A stretch of DNA of 64,000 nt from assembly GCA_018266755.1 (NCBI GenBank), contig JAFDZW010000001.1:211635-275634 (forward strand). Reading direction: 5' to 3'. A program made the translations under genes and the position numbers. Origin of the DNA: Bacteroidota bacterium. GTDB lineage: Bacteria > Bacteroidota > Ignavibacteria > Palsa-1295. Each line of letters opens with the position of its first letter. Position 1 is the first letter of the stretch. Shown here piece by piece: positions 1 to 9,376 of the stretch. A model generated the notes under the pieces. That model was not told the origin of the DNA, ran no database searches, and saw only the letters and a program-made list of their open reading frames with translations.

Positions 1-632
1 AACAAGGCGGAAACGAGACCGTCAATATGATCAAGAAGAATGGCGGGGACGCCCTGTTCGTCAAAAGCGATACATCAAAACCTGTCGATAACGAAGCGCT
101 CGTGAAGGCCGCCGTCGATACTTACGGTGGGTTGCATATCGCTTGTAACAATGCCGGTATCGGCGGGCCTGCTGCGCCGACTGGCGAGTATCCGCTCGAC
201 GGTTGGGAGCGTGTGATCGGTATCAATCTTTCCGGTGTGTTCTACGGAATGCGTTACCAGATCCCGGCAATGCTGAAGTCTGGCGGCGGGTCGATCGTGA
301 ACATGGCGTCCATCCTCGGCGCCGTCGGCTTCCGTAATTCCGTTGCGTATGTGGCCGCAAAACATGGTGTGGTCGGCATGACACAGAATGCCGCGATCGA
401 GTATGCAGCACAAGGTATCCGCGTAAATGCCGTCGGACCCGCGTTCATCAACACGCCGCTGCTTTCGGGGATGGATGCACAGACGATACAGTATCTTGAG
501 TCGCTGCACCCGATTGGCCGCCTCGGCAAGCCCGAGGAAGTGGCCGAACTGGTGCTGTTCCTCAGCAGCGACAAGTCGTCGTTTATCACCAGTTCGTACT
601 ACCCGATCGACGGCGGATATTTGGCGCAGTGA
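1..632 (+). CDS. SDR family oxidoreductase, 5'-truncated by window edge
   Basis: Classical short-chain dehydrogenase/reductase, an NAD(P)-dependent cytosolic oxidoreductase of unknown substrate. The reading frame is open from the first bases of the window, so the N-terminal nucleotide-binding TGxxxGxG loop and the real start lie outside. Visible family marks are NNAG after the fourth strand, the serine segment IVNMASILG, the catalytic pair in YVAAKHG, and a C-terminal PIDGGYLAQ ending typical of classical SDRs. About 210 residues of a usual 250 are present. An internal ATG at 27 is not the start because homology clearly continues upstream of it. A GNAT gene follows 46 bases downstream on the same strand. 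Confidence 0.85.
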   Translation, partial: QGGNETVNMIKKNGGDALFVKSDTSKPVDNEALVKAAVDTYGGLHIACNNAGIGGPAAPTGEYPLDGWERVIGINLSGVFYGMRYQIPAMLKSGGGSIVNMASILGAVGFRNSVAYVAAKHGVVGMTQNAAIEYAAQGIRVNAVGPAFINTPLLSGMDAQTIQYLESLHPIGRLGKPEEVAELVLFLSSDKSSFITSSYYPIDGGYLAQ

Positions 633-678
633 GCGAACCCACAACAACCCTTTTGAAACGTCGAGCGGTTCTCTGCCA

Positions 679-1200
679 ATGACCGAGCAACTTTGTATTC
701 GCAGAGCCGAGACGTCGGATGCTGCTAACCTGACTGTGCTTCGGCAGCAGGTCTGGATCTCGACGTATGCGACCGAGGGGATCCGTAATGAGTTCTCGGA
801 GTACGTCCTTGCAGAGTATACGATCGATACGATGCGCTCCGCACTCTGCGACGCACAGCGGGCCATACTCGTCGCGACGCTGGACGATCACGTAGTTGGC
901 TATGTGGAGATCGGTCTCAACCGTCCGTGTCCCGTCGGCGACTTCGCAGTCCCGGAGATCATGACACTCTATGTGTTGGAGCGCTTTGCAGGGCAGGGGA
1001 TTGGATATCGATTACTCTGTGAAGCGGAGCGCTGGGTGAGCGACCACGGGTACCGGCAGGTTTGGCTTGACGCCTACCATGAGAATACGCGTGCACTTGA
1101 GTTCTACGCGCGTCAGGGATACCGGCGGATTGGTATCTCGTATTTCGAGGAGTTGTCGGAGCGCTACGAGAACATCGTCTTCTTGAAGGATATCTCCTAA
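679..1200 (+). CDS. GNAT family N-acetyltransferase
   Basis: Predicted 173-residue acetyl-CoA-dependent N-acetyltransferase of the GNAT superfamily. The substrate is unknown. The acetyl-CoA-binding signature is visible as ERFAGQGIGYRLL after the central strand MTLYVL, followed by the usual ending with NTRALEFYARQGYRRIG. The frame is open further upstream into the preceding SDR gene, but ATG 679 gives the normal family N-terminus (MTEQLCIRRA). It is probably co-transcribed with the SDR, although the 46-base gap proves nothing about function. The fold assignment is firm and any specific role is not. Confidence 0.85.
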   Translation: MTEQLCIRRAETSDAANLTVLRQQVWISTYATEGIRNEFSEYVLAEYTIDTMRSALCDAQRAILVATLDDHVVGYVEIGLNRPCPVGDFAVPEIMTLYVLERFAGQGIGYRLLCEAERWVSDHGYRQVWLDAYHENTRALEFYARQGYRRIGISYFEELSERYENIVFLKDIS

Positions 1201-1299
1201 GTCGGATCAATATTTCCAGCGATGTCACGTGTATGGAATTGGGGGCTTATTTATGCCCTGTTTTTGTTATGTGTTGTCAAGTATGTTTAGACTTTGAGT

Positions 1300-2925
1300 A
1301 TGCAACTGACGTTTACCGACCACGGGTATCAAATTCTCCGCGACCCGTCCCTGAATAAAGGTACCGCCTTTACCGAAGAAGAGCGAAATGATTATGGATT
1401 GCGTGGCTTGCTGCCGGGTGTCGTCGAGACATTGGATCAGCAAGTAAAGCGAGCCGAAGAGCAAGTCGGCCGGATCGAAAAACCGATCGACAAGTATATC
1501 TACCTCACCCAGCTTCTCGATAATAACCAAACGCTGTTTTACCGTACGATCATGAGCGATCCGGCAGCGTATTTGCCGATCGTCTATACTCCGACTGTCG
1601 GCGAAGCGTGCGAGAAGTTCGGTCACATCATGCGCCGCCCGCGCGGGCTCTATATTTCGCTCAATGACCGTGGGAATATCCGTGAAGTCTTGCGCAACTG
1701 GCCGATCCCAGATGTTCGGTTCACTGTCGTGACCGACGGCGAGCGCATCCTGGGGCTCGGGGATCTCGGCGTGTGCGGCATGGGCATCCCGATCGGGAAG
1801 CTTACACTCTATACTGCGTGTGCGGGGATCGACCCGAACCTTGCACTGCCGATCACGCTCGATGTCGGCACCAACAACAAGTCGTTCCTAAACGACCCGC
1901 TCTATCCCGGCCTGAAGCAGCCACGCGTGCGCGGAGAAGAGTACGAAGCGTTCATCGAGGAATTCGTACAAGCCGTCACCGAAGTATTCCCGAAGATCTG
2001 CATCCAGTGGGAAGACTTCGCCGGTCCGAATGCCGTCAGCATTCTGAATCGGTATCACGATCGCATCTGCACGTTCAACGACGATATTCAAGGTACGGCA
2101 GGTGTCGCGGTCGCAGGCCTGCTTGCAGCATGCAAGCAGAGCGGCAAGCCGCTGACCGAGCAGCGATTCTTGTTCTTTGGTGCGGGAAGTGCGGCGACGG
2201 GAATCTCCGGTCTGCTGGTATTGGCATTGCAGGAGCTTGGTCTGACGCGCGAAGAAGCGCTCGATCATTGCTGGCTTTTCAACTCCGGTGGACTTGTGAT
2301 CAAGTCGCGCACCGATCTTGACGACTATAAAGCGGTCTTTGCGCACGACCACGAACCGATCACCGATTTCGTGGAAGCGATCAATGTACTCAAGCCGACC
2401 GCCATCATCGGTGCGAGTACCATTGGCGGCGCGTTCACGAAGGAAGTCATCGAAGCTGTCGGTGCGCTTAATGAGCGACCGATCATTTTCCCACTCTCGA
2501 ACCCGACCTCGCACTCGGAGTGCACGGCCGACGAAGCGTACTCGCTTACGCAAGGTCGCGCGATCTTCGCGAGCGGCTCGCCGTTCGGTCCGGTCACGGT
2601 CAACGGACATACATTCCTGCCGAGCCAAGGCAATAACGTCTATATCTTTCCCGCTGTCGGACTCGCTGTGCTTGCAACAGAGTCCACTCGCGTGACCGAT
2701 GGGATGTTCCTCACGGCAGCCAAGGCGCTCTCGAGCCAAGTGACGGATGAGATGGCAGCCAAGGGCATTTGCTATCCGCCGATCTCAGAGATATATGATG
2801 TGGAGCGTAAGGTAGCCGCGGAGGTTGCGAAATACATCTTCGACAACGGCTACGCACAAGTCGAGCGGCCGGCCGACCTCGATCAGTTCGTGCGCGAGAA
2901 GATGTACTTTCCGCAGTACGACTGA
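1300..2925 (+). CDS. maeA: NAD-dependent malic enzyme
   Basis: Oxidative decarboxylation of malate to pyruvate with reduction of NAD(P). The 541-residue length fits the large (SfcA/MaeA-like) bacterial and eukaryotic class rather than the short two-domain bacterial class. Seen directly: the malic N-terminal signature YTPTVGEACEKF, the TDGERILGLGDLG segment with the catalytic region, the metal-binding segment QWEDFAGPNA and FNDDIQGTAGV, and a dinucleotide-binding GAGSAATGI followed by SNPTSHSE. TTG 1294 lies two codons upstream in frame, so the start could be 1294 or 1300. ATG 1300 is preferred. A hairpin terminator follows. NAD versus NADP preference cannot be read with certainty. Confidence 0.93.
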   Translation: MQLTFTDHGYQILRDPSLNKGTAFTEEERNDYGLRGLLPGVVETLDQQVKRAEEQVGRIEKPIDKYIYLTQLLDNNQTLFYRTIMSDPAAYLPIVYTPTVGEACEKFGHIMRRPRGLYISLNDRGNIREVLRNWPIPDVRFTVVTDGERILGLGDLGVCGMGIPIGKLTLYTACAGIDPNLALPITLDVGTNNKSFLNDPLYPGLKQPRVRGEEYEAFIEEFVQAVTEVFPKICIQWEDFAGPNAVSILNRYHDRICTFNDDIQGTAGVAVAGLLAACKQSGKPLTEQRFLFFGAGSAATGISGLLVLALQELGLTREEALDHCWLFNSGGLVIKSRTDLDDYKAVFAHDHEPITDFVEAINVLKPTAIIGASTIGGAFTKEVIEAVGALNERPIIFPLSNPTSHSECTADEAYSLTQGRAIFASGSPFGPVTVNGHTFLPSQGNNVYIFPAVGLAVLATESTRVTDGMFLTAAKALSSQVTDEMAAKGICYPPISEIYDVERKVAAEVAKYIFDNGYAQVERPADLDQFVREKMYFPQYD

Positions 2926-2954
2926 CCAGTCTGTACGCATCTGTCAATATCGCG

Positions 2955-2985
2955 ACGGCGGCCGGTTTGGCCGCCGTTTGCGTTT
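2955..2985 (+). terminator. Intrinsic terminator after malic enzyme
   Basis: A perfect 9-bp stem, ACGGCGGCC (2955-2963) with GGCCGCCGT (2969-2977), closes a 5-base loop and is followed by a broken T tract. It sits 30 bases after the stop codon. Confidence 0.7.
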
Positions 2986-3013
2986 CAATAGGATATTACT
3001 TGTGCAAATAGTG

Positions 3014-3021
3014 TATATTTG
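3014..3021 (+). promoter_or_regulatory. Possible Bacteroidota-type -7 element
   Basis: TATATTTG matches the TAnnTTTG -7 consensus known from Bacteroidota and lies 53 bases before the methyltransferase start, just after the upstream terminator. No convincing -33 TTTG lies at the expected spacing, so this is weak. Confidence 0.3.
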
Positions 3022-3074
3022 ATGGAGTGCCAATCATTCTTCGATCGCACGGTAATAATCACAGAACCACCGCC

Positions 3075-3899
3075 ATGAGCACGACTAACACGAGCACCAT
3101 CAATACATCATTCTCCGGCGGGATCCCGGACACCTACGACCGGTATCTCGGTCCGATCTTCTTCGACTGCTATGCAGACGACCTCGTCGAGCGCCTGAGG
3201 CCGCTTGCGCCAAAGTCGATTCTCGAGCTCGCCTGCGGAACGGGCCGTGTGACTCGGCAGCTTCATGCGGCGTTCGGCGGCACAGCGAGCATTACGGCAA
3301 CCGATCTTAGTCCCGACATGCTGCGTACCGCACAACGGCTCACTGCGGCGGATGGCATTCAATGGGAAGCGGTGGACGCAGTCTCGCTCCCGTATGCAGA
3401 TAACAGTTTTGACGCGGTCGTCTGTCAGTTCGGTATCATGTTCGTACCGGACAAACCGAAAGCATATCGCGAAGCGATGCGTGTGCTCAAGCCGGGAGGG
3501 ACGATGATCGTGAACACGTGGGACGCGATCGAGTACAACCCGATCATTGATATTGCCGATAAGCGACTGACGAAGTTCTTTGGCCCTGATGGCCCCAAAT
3601 TTTATAGCATTCCGTTCGGATACTACGATGAATCGGTGATCCGCGATCATTTGATGCAGGCAGGCATTGGCGATGCGAAGATCGAAACGGTCAGCCTCGA
3701 AGGAAACAGTCCGTCTGCTGCCGACGCCGCAAAAGGGCTTACACAGGGGACCCCGGTGGTCATGGAATTACAGTCACACGGTGCGGACGCACTCGAGGTC
3801 ATTTCGAAGCAGCTTGCCGAGGATATCGTCGCCGCATTTGGTCCCGGCGCGTTCACCGATCCCCTGCGTGCAAAAGTGATCACTGCACGAAAACCCTGA
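3075..3899 (+). CDS. Class I SAM-dependent methyltransferase
   Basis: Predicted 274-residue soluble methyltransferase of the Methyltransf_11/UbiE-like group. Motif I is ILELACGTGRVTRQL, the acidic adenosyl-binding strand is SITATDLSPDML, and the post-motif region VDAVSLPYADNSFDAVVC and RVLKPGGTMIVNTW are both typical. The substrate is unknown. Small-molecule O- or C-methylation is as likely as anything else. ATG 3075 is preferred over an in-frame upstream codon at 3027 because it gives a short leader directly before the conserved region. It ends two bases before the SnoaL-like gene, which suggests co-transcription. Confidence 0.85.
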   Translation: MSTTNTSTINTSFSGGIPDTYDRYLGPIFFDCYADDLVERLRPLAPKSILELACGTGRVTRQLHAAFGGTASITATDLSPDMLRTAQRLTAADGIQWEAVDAVSLPYADNSFDAVVCQFGIMFVPDKPKAYREAMRVLKPGGTMIVNTWDAIEYNPIIDIADKRLTKFFGPDGPKFYSIPFGYYDESVIRDHLMQAGIGDAKIETVSLEGNSPSAADAAKGLTQGTPVVMELQSHGADALEVISKQLAEDIVAAFGPGAFTDPLRAKVITARKP

Positions 3900-3901
3900 G
3901 C

Positions 3902-4291
3902 ATGCGTACTGCGCAAGAGAGTACTTCGGAGATTACAGCACTGCTTCATTCATACTATGAGGCATTCCATCGCCGCGACTGGGATGCCTTTGCTCGTCCT
4001 CTTGCTGCCGGATTCCGATATTTTACCGATCACGCGACGATACAGTCGCGCGATGCATTCGTTTCGTGCTTGAAGAACGATCCATGGGAACCGGTCTCGT
4101 ATTCCATGAGCGAACTCGCTATCATCGTCTCTGCGTCGAACGATGTCGCGTATGCAACCTATTGCATGCAGTTTGACGGCCGCATGTCCGGAACGGTGAT
4201 GAGCATTCGTGCGCTTGAAACGGCGGTGTTCGAGCGCACCGCAGGAGAATGGAAACTGGTCCATTTCCATTCGTCGAACAAAGAGCTCTGA
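3902..4291 (+). CDS. SnoaL/NTF2-like protein
   Basis: A 129-residue protein with the cone-shaped NTF2-like layout: an N-terminal helix pair (EITALLHSYYEAFHRRDWDAFARPL) then a curved sheet ending in ERTAGEWKLVHFHSS, typical of DUF4440/SnoaL-type proteins. Members include small enzymes, ligand binders and stress proteins, so no reaction can be assigned. The start is two bases after the methyltransferase stop, so the two are probably one transcriptional unit with the SRPBCC gene downstream. Confidence 0.75.
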   Translation: MRTAQESTSEITALLHSYYEAFHRRDWDAFARPLAAGFRYFTDHATIQSRDAFVSCLKNDPWEPVSYSMSELAIIVSASNDVAYATYCMQFDGRMSGTVMSIRALETAVFERTAGEWKLVHFHSSNKEL

Positions 4292-4400
4292 AAATCGACC
4301 ATCTGGTCAGTTTTGTGAAACTCACTCCCCCGAGCGGCGTAGTATCTGACAAATACTGCAGGCTGCCTCACTTCAGGACAGCCGGAATATCTTCACCGCT

Positions 4401-4880
4401 ATGTCATATATTACCGTTAGTGAATCCGAGATTATTCATGCGCCGAGCGATCTCGTCTATCGTATTCTTGCCGATTATCACGAAGGGCACCAGGCGATCG
4501 TCCCAAGAAAATATTTCAAAGAAGTAACCGTTACCAACGGTGGGTTCGGAGAGGGGACCGAGATCGATCTGGTCATGGTGATCATGGGTCGTACTCGATA
4601 TGCGTCGATGCGTGTCTCGGAGCCGGAACCGGGCAGTGTGATTGTCGAAGAAACGTCCGATGGCACGATGCGCACCGTCTTTACACTCGAAAATCTGCGC
4701 GATGGCCTGACCCGTGTCACGATCAGCACGAAGTTCACCAAGTCTCCGGGACTCAAGGGCTGGATCGAGGAACGTACGATCCCAGGAGTATGCAGCAAGA
4801 TATACCGCGAAGAACTCAATAACCTAAATAATTACGCCAAAGATCGTTCTGCCGCTTCCCACATCCCGTTGTTTGCATGA
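4401..4880 (+). CDS. SRPBCC family (START/Bet v1-like) protein
   Basis: A 159-residue protein with a SRPBCC ligand-cavity fold. It starts with the typical strand and helix VSESEIIHAPSDLVYRILADY, continues through the repeated strands EGTEIDLVMVIMG and GSVIVEETSDG, and ends in a long amphipathic C-terminal helix IYREELNNLNNYAKD. It probably binds a hydrophobic small molecule. The ligand is unknown. It follows the SnoaL-like gene by 110 bases and is closed by a strong hairpin terminator. Confidence 0.75.
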   Translation: MSYITVSESEIIHAPSDLVYRILADYHEGHQAIVPRKYFKEVTVTNGGFGEGTEIDLVMVIMGRTRYASMRVSEPEPGSVIVEETSDGTMRTVFTLENLRDGLTRVTISTKFTKSPGLKGWIEERTIPGVCSKIYREELNNLNNYAKDRSAASHIPLFA

Positions 4881-4906
4881 GCAATGCTCGTGCATTCCTT
4901 CCCCCG

Positions 4907-4944
4907 AATGCCCTGCCGGAAACGGTGGGGCATTTTCATTTTTG
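4907..4944 (+). terminator. Intrinsic terminator with GAAA tetraloop
   Basis: A 12-bp stem AATGCCCTGCCG/CGGTGGGGCATT (two G-U wobbles) closes a GAAA tetraloop at 4919-4922 and is followed by a T-rich run. It lies 26 bases after the SRPBCC stop. Confidence 0.8.
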
Positions 4945-4989
4945 GACATCTCCACTAATTAGTAGAACGCGTCACTATCGTTAATGCAC

Positions 4990-5095
4990 GTCGTTCTGAG
5001 CATTCTTCTGCGACCACAGGAGCAGAAGCGAAGAATCCCTGTGGCGGAGCCTCACTACGTTTCATTAAGGGATTCTTCGCTTTGCTCAGAATGAC
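4990..5095. repeat. Dispersed palindromic repeat, GTCATTCTGAGC family, copy 1
   Basis: About 106 bp with inverted ends: GTCGTTCTGAGC at the left and GCTCAGAATGAC at the right. Inner arms AGCGAAGAATCC and GGGATTCTTCGCT can pair. It contains the extra segment TTCTGCGACCACAGGAGCAG also present (inverted) in the copy at 38347, which marks a subfamily. It fills most of the 325-base gap between the SRPBCC gene and purF. No coding capacity. Confidence 0.8.
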
Positions 5096-5205
5096 CTGTT
5101 CGTGTACCATTCGAACGGAGTTGCTCCCCCTCGCCGGAGGATTTTCAACTAATCCTTCGGCCTGCGTGTTTATCTCCGCGCATCTCACAACCGAACTCTA
5201 CCTGC

Positions 5206-6816
5206 GTGAACGAATCGTTGTTCCCGATCCTGAACTCCTCGACAGCGGAGGAGACATACAGCGTTTCATGTTCCACGTGCGCCGCCGTGCCGCGTCGGAC
5301 AGACGAGCTCGACAAACCCGAATCGAATTGCGGTGTTGTCGGCGTGTTTCATCACCCGCAAGCATCCGTGATTGCCTACTATGCACTGCACTCGCTGCAG
5401 CATCGAGGCCAGGAAGCGGCGGGGATACTGACGGCGGAATGGCAGCAGAAGGGGAGCACGCGAACCCGGGAATTCAATATCCATAAAGACCATGGTCTGG
5501 TCCTTTCGATCTTCGCCGACCACAAGTTATTGACCGAACAACTCCGCGGCGATGCGGCCATTGCGCATAACCGATATTCTACTACCGGTGCAAGCGGAAA
5601 GATCGAGAATATTCAGCCGTTTTATATGCACTACCGCCAGGGCAATTTCGGCTTGGCGCATAACGGAAATCTCGTCAATACGGCATCGCTTCGGCATGCG
5701 CTTGCCGAGCAGGGCACACTGTTCCAGACGACAACCGACAGCGAACTGATCCTGCATCTGGTCGCACATTCGCAGGAGACCGACCAGATCCTTCAGATCC
5801 GCGATGCGCTTCGGCAGTCGCTCGGTGCGTATTCGCTTGCGATCCTGACCGACAAAGCACTGGTGGCTGCACGCGATCCGCACGGTATTCGCCCGCTGAG
5901 CATCGGCCGACTCAAACGGACCGACGGCCAATGGGCATATATGGTCGCCAGCGAAACCTGCGCGTTCGATATCGTCGGTGCCGAATACGTCCGAGACGTG
6001 GAGCCGAACGAAATCGTCATCATCGACGATCATACGGTCGAGACCGGCAAAATCCGCTCGATGAAGATCGAAGAACAGGCGCCGACGCCGCGCAATTGTA
6101 TCTTCGAGTATATCTATTTTGCACGACCGGATTCGAAAATTTTCGGAGAAAACGTCGACAAGGTTCGTCGCCGCCTCGGGAAAAATCTTGCGCAAGAAAG
6201 TCCTGTCCCGCAACTCGGCGAAAAGCGATTGACGGTGATTAATGTGCCAGACTCCTCGAATACCGCGACGCTCGGCTACGTCTCGCAGAATAACAAAGAA
6301 GGCAATCCGACGAAGTACGAAATCGGCTTGATCCGCTCGCACTATGTCGGGCGCACGTTCATCCAACCCGGTCAGGATAACCGCGAGATGAAGGTGAAAG
6401 TAAAGTTTAATGTCGTCAAGGGCGTCTTGCGTAACCGTCGGGTGGTTGTCGTCGACGACTCCATCGTCCGAGGGACGACAAGCAAGTCGCTCGTGAAGCT
6501 CATTCGCGAAGCGCAGCCTGCCGAGGTCCATTTACGTATTACCTCACCCCCGATCACCCATCCGTGCAAATACGGAATGGACTTCCCGAGCAAGGAAGAA
6601 CTCATCGCAAACGACCACAACCTGAACGTCGAGGAGATCGGCGAAGCGCTTGGGGTAGAATCGTTGCGGTATCTTTCGGTCGATAAACTGCTCGCAAGCG
6701 TACCGCATGCGAACAAGAAAGGTGAACCGGTCAGCTACTGTACCGCGTGCTTTACGGGGATCTATCCGGTCCCGATCGACGAAGAGGCGATGAAACAGAC
6801 CGATAACGACGACTGA
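5206..6816 (+). CDS. purF: Amidophosphoribosyltransferase (glutamine PRPP amidotransferase)
   Basis: First committed step of purine synthesis: glutamine and PRPP give 5-phosphoribosylamine. Class II glutamine amidotransferase domain first, with catalytic Cys42 (NCGVVGVF), so a 41-residue propeptide is expected to be cleaved as in the Bacillus-type enzymes. The phosphoribosyltransferase domain carries the PRPP loop VVVVDDSIVRGTTS near residues 413-426. Cysteines in NCIFEYIYF, PCKYGMDFP and YCTACFTG fit the 4Fe-4S ligands of the oxygen-sensitive Bacillus subtilis-type PurF. GTG 5206 is the first start in the open frame. TTG 5218 is an alternative. 536 residues, normal for the family with propeptide. 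Confidence 0.95.
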   Translation: MNESLFPILNSSTAEETYSVSCSTCAAVPRRTDELDKPESNCGVVGVFHHPQASVIAYYALHSLQHRGQEAAGILTAEWQQKGSTRTREFNIHKDHGLVLSIFADHKLLTEQLRGDAAIAHNRYSTTGASGKIENIQPFYMHYRQGNFGLAHNGNLVNTASLRHALAEQGTLFQTTTDSELILHLVAHSQETDQILQIRDALRQSLGAYSLAILTDKALVAARDPHGIRPLSIGRLKRTDGQWAYMVASETCAFDIVGAEYVRDVEPNEIVIIDDHTVETGKIRSMKIEEQAPTPRNCIFEYIYFARPDSKIFGENVDKVRRRLGKNLAQESPVPQLGEKRLTVINVPDSSNTATLGYVSQNNKEGNPTKYEIGLIRSHYVGRTFIQPGQDNREMKVKVKFNVVKGVLRNRRVVVVDDSIVRGTTSKSLVKLIREAQPAEVHLRITSPPITHPCKYGMDFPSKEELIANDHNLNVEEIGEALGVESLRYLSVDKLLASVPHANKKGEPVSYCTACFTGIYPVPIDEEAMKQTDNDD

Positions 6817-6825
6817 GCGAGAACC

Positions 6826-7668
6826 TTACTCCGCGTCGATCACAAATACATCCGTCCCGTTCGATTTTAACCCGACCAATCTGGCGGTATAGAATTTACC
6901 GCTTTCGAAATTCAACGCCGCAGTGTAAAAATTATCCTGGTTCGTGACGCTGCGAGCGAAGAGCGTATGCCCACCGGCTGGCATCTTCGTGTAGTTGCGC
7001 ACACTCTGATACGAAATCGCTTCGTCGTTTCCGCCGGCATCCGTAAATACCGGAGTGCCGTTGACGCCATCGAGATGAATATACACACTCGGCGTAGGTT
7101 GAGGAAAGTCGGGCAGGCCGTTGACAAAGCGGATGTAGCAGTACCCCGGTTCTGTGACGGCCTTCTTCATACTGTCGTCGACGATGTAGGGAAACAGCAG
7201 GGTGTCGCGTGTTTGAAAGACGACAACGGTCCGAAGTGAAAACGGCGTTAGCGAATCGCCCGGCACGAAAATCGAATCGTGATGCAGCGAGCCGGGAAAT
7301 GTGCCGGCATTGAACTCGGCAAAGAGAGTAAAAGATGAATCGCTGCGAACGGGCACATATTGCAGATCCATTTGCGGCAGAGCAACGAGCCACGGAGCGG
7401 TGGCAGTACTCGATGTCCGAAGCGAGATTGTCCCCTTGTTATCGGTGATGGCGAGGAATCGGAGGAAGGCAGGGCCGCTTGGATGAAGCGTGTCTCGATG
7501 GACCAGCGTATCGGTGTCGTGAACGGTTTCGTAATCGACCGTATGAGCACAATTGAGCGATACACCGGCGATGAACGGTAATACGAACAGACATTCCACC
7601 AGCAAGACAAAGATGTGCTTGCGGTGCCTGCGTAGTCGGCCGAGTCGTCGAGTTGGTTTTTCCACCAT
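6826..7668 (-). CDS. DUF4397 domain-containing probable lipoprotein
   Basis: A 280-residue envelope protein with a basic N-terminus, a hydrophobic segment (residues about 19-37) and then VSLNCAH, an imperfect lipobox, so lipid attachment is possible but unproved. Two DUF4397-like segments follow, recognisable from AFLRFLAITDNKGTISL and GYCYIRFVNGLPDFPQPTPSVYIHLDG with the later KMPAGGHTLFA. DUF4397 proteins are secreted or surface proteins of unknown biochemical role. It converges with purF (9 bases between stops) and is divergent from the mutase gene. Confidence 0.75.
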   Translation of the reverse strand: MVEKPTRRLGRLRRHRKHIFVLLVECLFVLPFIAGVSLNCAHTVDYETVHDTDTLVHRDTLHPSGPAFLRFLAITDNKGTISLRTSSTATAPWLVALPQMDLQYVPVRSDSSFTLFAEFNAGTFPGSLHHDSIFVPGDSLTPFSLRTVVVFQTRDTLLFPYIVDDSMKKAVTEPGYCYIRFVNGLPDFPQPTPSVYIHLDGVNGTPVFTDAGGNDEAISYQSVRNYTKMPAGGHTLFARSVTNQDNFYTAALNFESGKFYTARLVGLKSNGTDVFVIDAE

Positions 7669-7783
7669 TTCCCCATACGAACATACGAAAGTTTTGTGAC
7701 TTTCGTGCCAAAAATGGGGAAAAGTGGAGAAACAGTAATTCCGCCTCTGTTAACCATTTCTCGGCTCTACTGCTGCCCATTTC

Positions 7784-9373
7784 GTGTTGTGGTACGCTCG
7801 TGAGTCAGAGAGTACGTACAAGCACGTTGTGAGAAAGAAGCAATTTCTAACCCCGTCGGGTATCCCGATCGACCGAGTGTATGGCGCCGAACACGGCGAT
7901 GCCGGCGAGCATCCGTTTACGCGCGGAGTGTATAAGGATATGTACCGCTCCAGGCTCTGGACGATGCGCCAGTATGCAGGCTTTGGCTCGGCGGCGGAGT
8001 CGAACAAGCGGTACAAGTTCTTGCTCGCCAGCGGCACGACAGGACTTTCCGTGGCATTCGATCTTCCGACTCAGATCGGCTATGACTCCGATCATCCCAT
8101 GTCCGAAGGCGAGGTTGGGAAAGTCGGCGTGCCTATCGATTCGATCGAAGATTTCGATGTGCTCTTCGACGGGATCGAGCTGCAGAAGATCTCGACATCC
8201 ATGACGATCAACGCGACGGCGAGCATCCTCCTTGCCCTGTACGTCGCGAAGGCGAAGCAGCAGAACGCCGATCTCTCGAAGATCTCCGGCACGATCCAGA
8301 ATGATATTCTCAAAGAGTACGCTGCGCGTGGTACGTATATCTACCCGCCGCAAGCGTCTATGCGCATCATCACCGATATTTTTGCGTGGTGCGCCAACGA
8401 ATTGCCGTCATGGAATACAATCTCGATTAGCGGTTATCATATCCGCGAAGCAGGCTCGACGGCCGTTGAAGAGATCGCGTTCACGATCTCGAACGGGCTG
8501 GCGTACGTCAACGCTGCTGTCGAAGCCGGACTCGATGTCGACGACTTCGCGCCTCGCCTGTCGTTCTTCTTCAATTCGCAGATCAATTTCTTTGAAGAGG
8601 TCGCTAAATTTCGTGCAGCTCGTACACTCTGGGCGGAGCTGATGAAGGAGCGTTTCGGCGCGAAGAAGCCCGAATCGTTGAAGCTTCGCTTCCATTCGCA
8701 AACGGCAGGTTCGAGCCTGACAGCGCAGCAGATCGAAAACAATATCGTTCGGACAACGATCGAAGCGATGGCTGCAGTGCTCGGCGGTACGCAATCGCTC
8801 CATACGAATGCAAAAGACGAAGCGCTTGCACTCCCGACGGAAGCTGCAGCCCGCACGGCCCTTCGTACACAGCAGGTGATCGCATACGAAAGCGGAATTG
8901 CCGACACGGTCGATCCGCTTGCAGGCAGCTACTATGTCGAAGCCTTGACTACCGAACTCATGCGGCGCAGCCGTGAATTGATTGCGGAGATCGATGTACT
9001 CGGCGGTTCGGTCCGGGCCATCGAGTCGGGCTTTATTCAAGAGCGAATCGCTCGTAGTGCATACGAATTCCAGAAACGCATCGAGAGGAAAGAAGACATT
9101 ATCGTCGGCGTCAACGACTTTACCGAAGCCGAGGACGCGGCGCCGCCGACGCTCAAAATCGATCCGGCACTGGAGAAAGAACAGGTCGAACGCCTGCGTG
9201 CGCTCAGAGAGCGGCGTAACAATAGTGCGGCAACATCCGCAGTTGCCGAGGTCGAAGCCGCTGCGCGCGAGGGTGGCAATCTGATGCCGAAGATCATTGC
9301 CGCCGTCGAAGATCGTGCGACGCTCGGCGAGATCGCAAACGCGATGAGAAACGTCTTCGGAGAATTTGCGTAG
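7784..9373 (+). CDS. Methylmalonyl-CoA mutase, catalytic (large) subunit without B12-binding domain
   Basis: Adenosylcobalamin-dependent interconversion of methylmalonyl-CoA and succinyl-CoA. This 529-residue chain is the TIM-barrel substrate domain only. The cobalamin-binding subunit must be encoded elsewhere. Tyr64 in RQYAGFG, Arg182 in ARGTYIYPP and His219 in SGYHIREAG keep exactly the spacing of Tyr89, Arg207 and His244 of the Propionibacterium mutase (118 and 37 residues apart). The Tyr/Arg pair favours methylmalonyl-CoA over isobutyryl-CoA as substrate. GTG 7784 gives a short N-terminal extension. No ATG fits better. marC follows after 3 bases. Confidence 0.92.
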   Translation: MLWYARESESTYKHVVRKKQFLTPSGIPIDRVYGAEHGDAGEHPFTRGVYKDMYRSRLWTMRQYAGFGSAAESNKRYKFLLASGTTGLSVAFDLPTQIGYDSDHPMSEGEVGKVGVPIDSIEDFDVLFDGIELQKISTSMTINATASILLALYVAKAKQQNADLSKISGTIQNDILKEYAARGTYIYPPQASMRIITDIFAWCANELPSWNTISISGYHIREAGSTAVEEIAFTISNGLAYVNAAVEAGLDVDDFAPRLSFFFNSQINFFEEVAKFRAARTLWAELMKERFGAKKPESLKLRFHSQTAGSSLTAQQIENNIVRTTIEAMAAVLGGTQSLHTNAKDEALALPTEAAARTALRTQQVIAYESGIADTVDPLAGSYYVEALTTELMRRSRELIAEIDVLGGSVRAIESGFIQERIARSAYEFQKRIERKEDIIVGVNDFTEAEDAAPPTLKIDPALEKEQVERLRALRERRNNSAATSAVAEVEAAAREGGNLMPKIIAAVEDRATLGEIANAMRNVFGEFA

Positions 9374-9376
9374 AAG